Notes under the pieces: generated by a model | Seen by the model: the letters and a program-made list of their open reading frames with translations, nothing else | Database searches by the model: none | What the model was told of the DNA's origin: nothing | Position numbers and translations under genes: made by a program | Part shown: piece after piece, positions 1-5,771 of the stretch | Numbering within the stretch: the stretch's first letter is position 1 | Layout of the letters: each line of letters opens with the position of its first letter | Source: Loktanella sp. | GTDB taxonomy: Bacteria > Pseudomonadota > Alphaproteobacteria > Rhodobacterales > Rhodobacteraceae | NCBI GenBank assembly: GCA_003551805.1 | Contig: PUNR01000165.1 | Location: forward strand, 1 to 6,312 | Reading direction: 5' to 3' | Length of the DNA stretch: 6,312 nucleotides

Positions 1-1086
1 ATGCCAAAATGGGCCGATGTGATCCTGATCCCGCTGATTTCCATCATTCTGGCGGCGTTGCTGTCGGCATTGGTGATCCTTGCGATCGGTGAAAACCCTT
101 GGGCCGCTTTACAGTTGATGGTCAGCGGTGCGCTGGGGTCGACCTATGGCTGGGGCTATACGCTTTATTACGCGACCAATTTCATCTTTACCGGATTGGC
201 CGTGTCCATCGCGTTTCATGCGCGTTTGTTCAACATCGGTGGTGAAGGTCAGGCCGTTCTGGGTGGCTTGGGCGTTGCGCTGGCCTGTCTTTACATTCCT
301 TGGCCGCATTGGTCGCTGGCGCTGATCGGCGCAGGGCTGATGGCGGCGGCATTCGGTGCGGCATGGGCCGCGATCCCTGCGTTTTTACAGGCAAAACGCG
401 GCAGCCACATCGTGATTACCACGATCATGTTCAACTTTATCGCAGCGGCTTTGCTAAACTACTTGCTGATCGGGCCGCTGAAAGTATCCGGATCAATGGA
501 ACCCGCCACCGGGCGTTTCCCTGCCTCCACGCATCTGCCATCATTCCAGCAAATGTTCAGCTTTGGCGACAATGTGCTGTTTCGGGGCGCACCGGCGAAC
601 GTGTCGTTCTTTGTGGGCGTTGCGGCCTGTGTCGCGATCTGGGCGCTGATCTGGCGCACGCGGCTTGGCTATGAAATCCGGTCCTACGGACATTCGGAAC
701 CAGCGGCGAAATATGCGGGCATCAGCCCGACCAAGATCATCATGATCGTCATGCTGATTTCCGGCGGATTGGCCGGCATGATGGCCATCAACAACGTGCA
801 AGGCGAGGCGCAGCGCCTTGTCTTGAACGCAGTAGAGGGGGCGGGCTTTATCGGCATCGCCGTCGCACTGATGGGGCGCAGCCATCCTTTCGGGGTATTG
901 CTCGCGGCCCTCCTATTCGGCTTTCTATATCAAGGCGGCGCAGAACTCGCCCTATGGACGTCGATCCCGCGTGAATTGATCATCGTTATACAGGCTTTGG
1001 TGATCCTGTTCACGGGCGCACTGGACAATATGGTGCGCATGCCGCTCGAGCGGCTGTTCCTGACAATGAGGAGAGCAAAACAATGA
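1..1086 (+). CDS. Nucleoside ABC transporter permease, NupP/YufP type (BPD_transp_2 family)
   Basis: This is an inner-membrane permease subunit of a BMP-family ABC importer, predicted to take up purine nucleosides. It is 361 residues long, normal for the family, with about nine or ten hydrophobic segments, the first at roughly residues 8-29. Family signatures are FNIGGEGQ (77-84), the cytoplasmic coupling-loop-like stretch around GHSEPAAKYAGIS (230-242), and GFIGIAVALMGRSHPFGV (282-299). The ATG lies exactly at the window edge, so its ribosome binding site is unseen and the true start could be a few codons upstream. The stop overlaps the next start by ATGA (1083-1086). The second permease 420 bases downstream and the phosphorylase after it support nucleosides as substrate, rather than the simple sugars or branched-chain amino acids carried by related permeases. 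The ATPase and binding protein are presumed to lie upstream. The family is certain; the substrate is inferred from context. Confidence 0.9.
   Translation: MPKWADVILIPLISIILAALLSALVILAIGENPWAALQLMVSGALGSTYGWGYTLYYATNFIFTGLAVSIAFHARLFNIGGEGQAVLGGLGVALACLYIPWPHWSLALIGAGLMAAAFGAAWAAIPAFLQAKRGSHIVITTIMFNFIAAALLNYLLIGPLKVSGSMEPATGRFPASTHLPSFQQMFSFGDNVLFRGAPANVSFFVGVAACVAIWALIWRTRLGYEIRSYGHSEPAAKYAGISPTKIIMIVMLISGGLAGMMAINNVQGEAQRLVLNAVEGAGFIGIAVALMGRSHPFGVLLAALLFGFLYQGGAELALWTSIPRELIIVIQALVILFTGALDNMVRMPLERLFLTMRRAKQ
1068..1075 (+). promoter_or_regulatory. Strong ribosome binding site inside the end of the first permease gene
   Basis: GAGGAGAG lies 7 bases before the ATG at 1083 and 10 bases before a second ATG at 1086. 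This strong Shine-Dalgarno match supports real translation of the 140-aa reading frame and favours the first ATG. Confidence 0.7.
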
Positions 1087-1505
1087 TGGCAGGACCTTTC
1101 AAAATCGGTGTCGACGATGACACCGGCGCTGACCTTGGCTTTGTGCTAAGCTGTCTGGCGCTTGGCATGATTACGATGGACGAATTGCATCGCTGGATCC
1201 ACCATGTGATCGCCCAGACACCCGGTGGTGATGTGCCGCCACATCTGGTGGCACTGTTGGCGGTCAAGAACCGCGCCAATGTGTTCCGCCCGAACGAGGC
1301 CGTGATGGCCCGCATCCCGCATGACCCGTTCATCACGGACGACCGTTTTGACGCGATGCTGGGGCTGCAGTTTTTCATGCGCCGCGACAAGCCGCAGGTG
1401 AACGACATGACACAAGCAGAGGCCGAGGATGCCCTGCGCCGCAATCCCGAAGTGGCGGACCGTTTCTTTGCGCTTTTCCCTTTCCTGTCGGAGGCTGTTG
1501 CCTAA
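1083..1505 (+). CDS. Uncharacterised 140-aa soluble protein between two ABC permease genes
   Basis: I do not recognise this protein. It has no signal peptide and no membrane segment, so it should be cytoplasmic. It starts with an acidic stretch (VDDDTGAD, 10-17), then appears largely helical. Residues 20-45 contain a hydrophobic helix followed by DELHRWIHH. Residues 53-62 (PHLVALLAVK) and 92-99 form further amphipathic segments. The tail QAEAEDALRRNPEVADRFFALFPFL (111-135) also looks helical; it is given here as two parts, residues 111-122 and 123-135. The case for a real gene is the strong GAGGAGAG site 7 bases upstream, the ATGA overlap with the upstream permease, the TAA that directly abuts the next permease start, and codon use with GC-rich third positions like its neighbours. 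Its place between the two membrane subunits suggests a role linked to the transporter, such as regulation or assembly, but nothing in the sequence identifies one. An alternative start is the second codon (ATG at 1086). Confidence 0.82.
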   Translation: MMAGPFKIGVDDDTGADLGFVLSCLALGMITMDELHRWIHHVIAQTPGGDVPPHLVALLAVKNRANVFRPNEAVMARIPHDPFITDDRFDAMLGLQFFMRRDKPQVNDMTQAEAEDALRRNPEVADRFFALFPFLSEAVA

Positions 1506-2474
1506 ATGGATTTCGCCACCCTTCTGCAAATGCTGGACGCGACGTTGCGTCTGGCGACACCGCTGTTGCTGGCCTGCCTTGCGGGTTTGTTTTCAGAACG
1601 TGCCGGTATTTTCGATATCGGGCTAGAAGGGAAAATGCTGGCCGCCGCCTTTATGTCGGCGGCGATTGCGGCTGTGACCGGCAATGTCTGGCTGGGCCTG
1701 TTGGCGGGCATTGGTGCGTCGATGGTCTTGTCCGCGGTGCATGGTCTGGCGTCGATCACGTTCCGCGGCAACCAGTTGATTTCAGGCGTCGCGATCAACT
1801 TTCTGGCCGCAGGTCTGACGGTGGTCGTCGCGCAAAGCTGGTTCCGGCAAGGTGGGCGCACACCCCAATTGTCGGGCGATGCGCGGTTTAACCCGATCAC
1901 CCTGCCCTTCGCGGAAACGATCCGTGATGTGCCGATCATCGGACCAATCTATTACGAACTGATCTCAGGCCATACGATCCTTGTCTATGTCGCGCTTGCG
2001 ATGGTGCCGCTGACGTGGTGGGTATTGTACCGCACCCGTTTCGGTCTGCGCCTGCGGGCAGTCGGTGAAAACCCCGCCGCTGTGGATACTGCCGGTGTGT
2101 CGGTGATTGGGCTGCGCTTTGCAGCTGTTGCAATCTGCGGCGTGCTGTGTGGTCTGGCCGGGGCCTACCTTGCCACCGCGCTGCAAGCCAGTTTCGTCAA
2201 GGACATGAGCGCGGGCCGCGGCTATATCGCGCTGGCAGCGCTGATTTTCGCAAAGTGGCGGCCTTGGTATGCGCTTTATGCCTGCCTGCTGTTCGGCTTC
2301 CTGCAAGCGCTGTCGCTGCGCCCCGACATCATCACCAATGTGATCGGGTTCCGCGTGAACGGGCAATTGCTGGATGTGCTGCCCTTCATTCTGACCGTGA
2401 TCATCCTTGCAGGCTTTGTCGGCAAGGCGATCCCCCCACGCGCAGGCGGACAACCTTATGTCAAAGAACGCTGA
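1506..2474 (+). CDS. Nucleoside ABC transporter permease, NupQ/YufQ type (BPD_transp_2 family)
   Basis: This is the second membrane subunit of the same BMP-family nucleoside importer. It is 322 residues long, typical for the shorter permease of the pair, with about eight or nine hydrophobic segments spread from residue 15 to 308. Signatures are ERAGIFDIGLEG (31-42), the coupling-loop stretch RAVGENPAAVDTAGVSV (184-200), and GRGYIALAALIFAKWRP (237-253). The ATG directly follows the TAA of the 140-aa gene; CGGAGG at 1489-1494 lies 11 bases upstream, a slightly long but usable spacing. The last 17 bases overlap the start of the phosphorylase gene. It should pair with the 361-aa permease as a heterodimer in the inner membrane and be driven by an ATPase encoded outside the window. 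The family assignment is firm; nucleoside specificity rests on family resemblance plus the adjacent phosphorylase. Confidence 0.92.
   Translation: MDFATLLQMLDATLRLATPLLLACLAGLFSERAGIFDIGLEGKMLAAAFMSAAIAAVTGNVWLGLLAGIGASMVLSAVHGLASITFRGNQLISGVAINFLAAGLTVVVAQSWFRQGGRTPQLSGDARFNPITLPFAETIRDVPIIGPIYYELISGHTILVYVALAMVPLTWWVLYRTRFGLRLRAVGENPAAVDTAGVSVIGLRFAAVAICGVLCGLAGAYLATALQASFVKDMSAGRGYIALAALIFAKWRPWYALYACLLFGFLQALSLRPDIITNVIGFRVNGQLLDVLPFILTVIILAGFVGKAIPPRAGGQPYVKER
2444..2450 (+). promoter_or_regulatory. Ribosome binding site that fixes the phosphorylase start
   Basis: AGGCGGA lies 7 bases before the ATG at 2458, within the coding sequence of the second permease. It supports ATG 2458 over the longer in-frame TTG start at 2407, which would add 17 residues of non-family sequence. 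Confidence 0.55.
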
Positions 2475-3264
2475 AACCCTTAGCCAGCAGATCAAGGCGC
2501 TGGCGGGCGATGCGCCCGTGCGTCTTGGTCTGATCCTCGGGTCCGGACTGGGTCATATTGCGGATGCGGTGGACGGGGTGAAAATCCCCTATGCCGATCT
2601 GCCCGGCTTTCCCCATGCGGGTGTGTCCGGACACAACCCCAATCTGGTGATCGGTGATCTGGAAGGCGTGCGTGTTGCCGTGTTCGGTGGCCGCGCGCAT
2701 TACTACGAACAAGGTGTGCCCGACGTGATGCGTCTGCCGCTGGAGGTGCTGCGCGCCCTTGGTGGGCAGGCAGTGATCGCGACCAATGCCGCAGGGTCGA
2801 TGCGGGCGGATATGCCCACTGGATCGATCATGTGCCTAAGCGATCACATCAATTTTTCCGGTCTGAACCCGCTGATCGGGGAACCCACAGACCAGCGCTT
2901 TGTCCCGATGAAGGACGCTTACGATCCGGCAATCCGTGTCGGCTTGCGGGCGGCGGCTGACAGCACGGGGACGGAAATGGCGGATGGCATCTATGCTTGG
3001 TATTCCGGCCCATCGTTCGAGACCCCCGCCGAAATCCGCGCGATTGCCATGCTGGGTGCCGATGCAGTCGGCATGTCCACCGTGCCAGAGGTAATCCTTG
3101 CCCGCTTTTTGGGCCTGAAGGCCGCTGCCATTTCCACCATCACCAATATGGCCGCAGGGCTAAGCGACGAGGCGATCAGCCACGAACACACCAAGGCCAT
3201 GGCCCCGATCGGTGCGGCCAAGCTGGAAAAGGTGTTGCGCGCCTATCTGCGCGGGCTGGCATAG
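2458..3264 (+). CDS. Purine-nucleoside phosphorylase, trimeric type (PNP family 2, XapA/PunA-like)
   Basis: This cytoplasmic enzyme cleaves purine (deoxy)nucleosides with phosphate to free base and (deoxy)ribose-1-phosphate. It is 268 residues long, close to E. coli XapA and human PNP. Visible active-site elements are the phosphate loop GSGLG (28-32, with S29), H59 in the SGH motif, GGRAHYYEQG (77-86, with R79 and H81 matching human R84 and H86), TNAAGS (109-114), GPSFETPAE (184-192, with E188 matching human E201), GADAVGMSTVPE (200-211), and TNMAAGLS (229-236). N230 matches human N243 and H244 matches human H257, which points to 6-oxopurines (inosine, guanosine, possibly xanthosine) rather than adenosine. 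The start at 2458 overlaps the permease gene by 17 bases, so translation is probably coupled. The enzyme would trap and salvage what the transporter imports. I give no symbol because punA, xapA and deoD are used inconsistently for this family. Confidence 0.95.
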   Translation: MSKNAETLSQQIKALAGDAPVRLGLILGSGLGHIADAVDGVKIPYADLPGFPHAGVSGHNPNLVIGDLEGVRVAVFGGRAHYYEQGVPDVMRLPLEVLRALGGQAVIATNAAGSMRADMPTGSIMCLSDHINFSGLNPLIGEPTDQRFVPMKDAYDPAIRVGLRAAADSTGTEMADGIYAWYSGPSFETPAEIRAIAMLGADAVGMSTVPEVILARFLGLKAAAISTITNMAAGLSDEAISHEHTKAMAPIGAAKLEKVLRAYLRGLA

Positions 3265-3292
3265 GTCCAGATCAAAGGCAGTGTTCATGCCA

Positions 3293-3327
3293 CCCGCAAC
3301 AAATGCTGCGATTGCAGCGCGTGCGGG
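3293..3327 (+). terminator. Nested hairpin 28 bases after the phosphorylase stop, possible terminator without a T-run
   Basis: The outer arms CCCGCA (3293-3298) and TGCGGG (3322-3327) pair perfectly. Inside them GCTGC (3305-3309) pairs with GCAGC (3314-3318) around a GATT loop. An asymmetric internal loop of 6 and 3 bases separates the two stems. There is no T-run after the stem, so it is not a standard intrinsic terminator. It could stabilise the 3' end of the salvage mRNA or act with Rho. Confidence 0.35.
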
Positions 3328-3328
3328 C

Positions 3329-3343
3329 TGTCAAGGTTTGACA
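3329..3343 (+). promoter_or_regulatory. Perfect 15-base palindrome overlapping a TTGACA -35 box, candidate operator
   Basis: TGTCAA (3329-3334), a GGT spacer, then TTGACA (3338-3343) form an exact 6-3-6 inverted repeat, 57 bases before the exporter start. The right arm equals the consensus sigma-70 -35 hexamer. A -10 at 17 bases spacing would be CTTTGT (3361-3366), which is a poor match, so the promoter may depend on an activator or be weak. The symmetry suggests binding by a dimeric regulator controlling the exporter unit. The regulator cannot be named from the sequence. Confidence 0.4.
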
Positions 3344-3400
3344 CCAGCGCCGATAAGGTGCTTTGTCCTTGTACTGGCACTAAACGCCCCGGACCTTTGA

Positions 3401-4315
3401 ATGATCATTTACCTGCCTATCGCCGAGGTGTCGGTCAATGCCTTCCTGCTTTTGGGATTGGGCGGCATGGTCGGCGTGTTGTCGGGTATGTTCGGCGTCG
3501 GTGGCGGGTTCCTGATTACGCCATTGCTGTTTTTCATCGGCATTCCACCTGCGGTGGCAGTTGCAACCAGCACCAACCAGATCGTCGCCTCGTCCATTTC
3601 GGGCGTGCTGGCGCATTTCAAGCGCAAGACGGTCGATCTGGTCATGGGCGGCGTGCTGCTGGTGGGTGGCTTGATCGGGTCGGCGATTGGCATCGTCATT
3701 TTCAACTATCTGCGCGCACAAGGTCAGGTCGATCTGCTGGTGCAATTATGCTATGTCGTCTTTCTGGGCGCGATCGGCGCGTTGATGTTCGTCGAAAGCC
3801 TGCGCGCGATCAGACGCGCCAGCAAACCCGGTGCGGTACCCATGCGGCGCAAGCACAACTGGGTGCATGCACTGCCGTTCAAGATGAAATTCCGGGTGTC
3901 GGGTCTTTATATTTCGGTCATTCCGCCACTGGTCGTGGGGATGGTTGTAGGGATCCTGGCCGCGATCATGGGGGTCGGTGGCGGCTTTATCATGGTGCCC
4001 GCGATGATCTATATTCTGGGCATGCCGACCAAGGTGGTGATCGGCACATCCTTGTTGCAGGTCATCTTTGTTGCTGCATTTACCACGATGCTGCATGCGA
4101 CCACCAACCAGACCGTCGATGTGTTGCTGGCGCTGTTGCTGCTGATCGGGGGCGTGATTGGCGCACAGGTCGGCACACGCATCGGGCTCAAGATGAAGGC
4201 CGAACAATTGCGCATCTTATTGGCGATGCTGGTGCTGGCGGTCTGCGGCAAGCTGGCCTTCGATCTGCTGGTCATGCCGTCAGAACTGTATTCGCTTGGC
4301 GTGAGGGGCGCATGA
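3401..4315 (+). CDS. TauE/SafE-family sulfite/anion exporter
   Basis: This is an integral inner-membrane transporter of the TauE/SafE family (Pfam PF01925), a family linked in several bacteria to export of sulfite or organosulfonates. It is 304 residues long with about eight hydrophobic segments. It shows the internal duplication typical of the family: SGMFGVGGGFLITPLLFF near residues 28-45 and AAIMGVGGGFIMVPAMIY near 187-204, each followed by a similar helix (TSTNQIV at 56-62, TSLLQVI at 216-222). A central basic loop (about 134-163, with RAIRRASK and MRRKH) is probably cytoplasmic. The frame has a stop (TGA) immediately before ATG 3401, so no longer ATG start is possible. The ribosome binding site is weak (GGA at 3391-3393). 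The stop overlaps the following gene by ATGA, so the two are co-translated. No sulfonate or sulfite metabolism genes are visible here, so the substrate remains open. Confidence 0.9.
   Translation: MIIYLPIAEVSVNAFLLLGLGGMVGVLSGMFGVGGGFLITPLLFFIGIPPAVAVATSTNQIVASSISGVLAHFKRKTVDLVMGGVLLVGGLIGSAIGIVIFNYLRAQGQVDLLVQLCYVVFLGAIGALMFVESLRAIRRASKPGAVPMRRKHNWVHALPFKMKFRVSGLYISVIPPLVVGMVVGILAAIMGVGGGFIMVPAMIYILGMPTKVVIGTSLLQVIFVAAFTTMLHATTNQTVDVLLALLLLIGGVIGAQVGTRIGLKMKAEQLRILLAMLVLAVCGKLAFDLLVMPSELYSLGVRGA
4303..4308 (+). promoter_or_regulatory. Ribosome binding site bearing on the start of the TIGR02186 gene
   Basis: GAGGGG lies 3 bases before ATG 4312 and 6 bases before the in-frame ATG 4315. The spacing suits the second ATG better, so the protein may begin one residue later than annotated. 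The mature protein would be unaffected because the signal peptide is cleaved further on. Confidence 0.5.
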
Positions 4316-5064
4316 TGATCCGCCTGATCGCCCTGCTGCTGCTGCTCGCCCTACCCGCGAAGGCCGAAGAAATCGTGCTGGGCCTCAGCCGCGATGCCGT
4401 GGCGATTACGGTCACCTTTCAGGGGTCCGATATCATTGTCTTTGGTGCTGTCAGCCGTGATGCACCAGCACCACAAGACAGCCAGCTGGGCGTTATCGTC
4501 ACGATTGCCGGACCGGACGAGCCTGTGATGGTGCGCCGCAAGGCAAGGCGGATGGGTATCTGGATCAACACCGACGCGGTCGATGTCAGCGCGGCGCCAT
4601 CATTTTATGCCGTAGCAACCACCGCCCCGATTTCAGAGGTGCTGCGCGACGTCGAAGACCTGCGCAACCGCATCACCATCCCCCGCGCTATCCGCGCTGT
4701 CGGCGCCACGGTCCCTGATAGCGCGGCCTTCACCGACGCGCTGATCCGCATCAAAACCGACCAGAACCTGTACCAGATGCTGGAAGGTGCGGTGCAGCTG
4801 GATCAGGACACTTTGTTCCGCACCGCCATTTCCCTGCCCGCCACCTTGACCGAGGGTGATTACACCGCCCATATCTATCTGACCCGCAACGGCGTGGTGA
4901 TTGACGATTACGTCACCACAATCCCTGTTGCCAAGGTCGGGTTGGAACGCTGGCTGTATAATCTCGCGCATCAGCAGGCGTTTCTGTATGGGCTGATGTC
5001 GCTGGCGATTGCGGCAGGGGCGGGCTGGCTGGCCTCTGCCGTGTTCGGCATGATCCGCCGCTAA
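4312..5064 (+). CDS. TIGR02186 family protein (Alph_Pro_TM), membrane-anchored periplasmic partner of the exporter
   Basis: This 250-aa protein belongs to the alphaproteobacterial TIGR02186 / Alph_Pro_TM (PF09608) family, of unknown biochemical function. Residues 1-18 form a signal peptide (basic R4, a leucine-rich core, cleavage predicted after AKA at 16-18). A largely beta-type extracytoplasmic domain follows, including VTVTFQGSDIIVFG-like strands near residues 30-47 and TLTEGDYTAHIYLTRNGVV in the second half. The family-typical tail has KVGLERWLYNLAHQQAFLYGL followed by a single membrane helix (about 224-246) and a short basic end (IRR). It should sit in the inner membrane with the domain in the periplasm. 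It overlaps the TauE/SafE gene by ATGA, and I recall this pairing from other alphaproteobacteria, which suggests an accessory subunit of the exporter. Its 3' end overlaps the convergent dehydrogenase gene by 4 bases. No catalytic motif is visible. Confidence 0.88.
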   Translation: MMIRLIALLLLLALPAKAEEIVLGLSRDAVAITVTFQGSDIIVFGAVSRDAPAPQDSQLGVIVTIAGPDEPVMVRRKARRMGIWINTDAVDVSAAPSFYAVATTAPISEVLRDVEDLRNRITIPRAIRAVGATVPDSAAFTDALIRIKTDQNLYQMLEGAVQLDQDTLFRTAISLPATLTEGDYTAHIYLTRNGVVIDDYVTTIPVAKVGLERWLYNLAHQQAFLYGLMSLAIAAGAGWLASAVFGMIRR

Positions 5065-5771
5065 CCGCGCCCGATATGGGGCATCTTGGATGCCATGACC
5101 ATCATCGTTTGCACATTTGCTTCTGGCGGTAGGGATGCCATGTGGAACACCGCGCGGGCCACGTCGTCTACTGCCATCGTTGGCAGCGGCGGCAGACCTT
5201 CGGCCGCGCGCTTCAGTTCCAGCCCTTGCACCAGTTCGGTGCGCGCATTGCCGATGTCGATCTGCCCACAGGCAATATCAAACGCTCGCCCGTCCAAGGT
5301 AAGGGTCTTGGTCAGTCCCGTGACGCCGTGTTTGGTGGTGGTGTAACAGACCGACCCTTCGCGCGGCGTATGCGCCGAGATTGACCCATTGTTGATGATC
5401 CGCCCGCCCATCGGCGTCTGGTGGCGCATCTGGCGGAACGCGGCGCGGGCGCACAGGAACATGCCTGTCAGGTTCACATCCAGCACAGCGCGCCAGTCAT
5501 CCAGCGCGATTTCATCAATCGTCGTCTGCGGGCCGAACATGCCGGCGTTGTTGAACAACACATCCAGATGGCCGAATGCGGTAAAAGCTGCATCGACAGC
5601 TTTTTCATCCGTCACATCGCAAGGTAAAGGCACGGCATTGGGATGCGCCATCTCGGCCAGCACCTCTGGTCTGCGGGCAATCAAGCCGACACGCCAGCCC
5701 TGATCCAGAAAATGCAACGCATTGGCGCGCCCGATTCCGGCGCTGGCGCCTGTGATGATGATGGTTTTCAT
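5061..5771 (-). CDS. Short-chain dehydrogenase/reductase (classical SDR), substrate unknown
   Basis: This is a cytoplasmic NAD(P)-dependent oxidoreductase of 236 residues, normal for a classical SDR. It has the cofactor motif TGASAGIG (7-14), the acidic turn CDVTD (51-55), NNAG (74-77), the structural N100, and the catalytic set S130, Y143 and K147 (YTTTK) with the standard 13-residue Ser-Tyr spacing. R33 and R34 after the second strand favour NADP(H). The usual PG motif after the catalytic lysine is replaced by CGQIDIGNART (168-178), and the protein ends in MPHIGRG, both features of a distinct SDR subgroup. GGAGGA on the minus strand (5780-5775) precedes the ATG by 3 bases, close but usable. 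The ATG overlaps the stop of the upstream helicase gene by ATGA, so the pair is co-transcribed. The substrate cannot be read from the sequence. Confidence 0.93.
   Translation of the reverse strand: MKTIIITGASAGIGRANALHFLDQGWRVGLIARRPEVLAEMAHPNAVPLPCDVTDEKAVDAAFTAFGHLDVLFNNAGMFGPQTTIDEIALDDWRAVLDVNLTGMFLCARAAFRQMRHQTPMGGRIINNGSISAHTPREGSVCYTTTKHGVTGLTKTLTLDGRAFDIACGQIDIGNARTELVQGLELKRAAEGLPPLPTMAVDDVARAVFHMASLPPEANVQTMMVMASKMPHIGRG
5080..5094. repeat. Small perfect inverted repeat just past the convergent stops
   Basis: GGCATC (5080-5085), a TTG loop and GATGCC (5089-5094) form a 6-3-6 inverted repeat starting 16 bases after the TIGR02186 stop and inside the 3' end of the dehydrogenase gene. 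Neither side has a T-run. It might slow polymerase at the convergence point but could equally be chance. Confidence 0.2.

Larger units (their letters stand above)
3265..3400. other. 136-base intergenic region between the salvage operon and the exporter unit
   Basis: This is the only real gap in the window. It holds a nested hairpin at 3293-3327, a perfect palindrome at 3329-3343, a possible promoter with -35 at 3338-3343, and a short reading frame (3287-3400, 37 codons) whose TGA directly abuts the exporter ATG. The region is visibly less GC-rich at frame positions than the flanking genes, so it is most likely regulatory. Confidence 0.7.

Noticed and set aside
1010..1444. A 144-aa antisense reading frame over the 140-aa gene
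   Set aside because: Its composition (Ser, Arg, Cys-rich) is typical of a shadow frame in GC-rich DNA; the plus-strand frame has the ribosome binding site and operon-fitting ends.
1502..1939. A 145-aa antisense reading frame over the second permease
   Set aside because: It mirrors conserved permease codons, has no ribosome binding site I can see, and no recognisable protein features.
2407..2457. A longer phosphorylase starting at TTG 2407
   Set aside because: The 17 extra residues lie within the permease coding sequence, do not resemble PNP N-termini, and ATG 2458 has a well-spaced ribosome binding site.
3293..3343. A classical intrinsic terminator for the salvage operon
   Set aside because: Neither the hairpin nor the palindrome is followed by a run of T residues.
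3338..3366. A confident sigma-70 promoter
   Set aside because: The -35 is perfect, but the hexamer at 17 bases spacing (CTTTGT) is a poor -10, so I kept the site only as a candidate operator/promoter.
3358..4311. An N-terminal extension that would make the TIGR02186 protein 568 aa long
   Set aside because: The extension is the out-of-frame reading of the TauE/SafE gene. It has low-complexity, Arg/Gly-rich composition, and the real product starts at 4312 with a clean signal peptide and a ribosome binding site.
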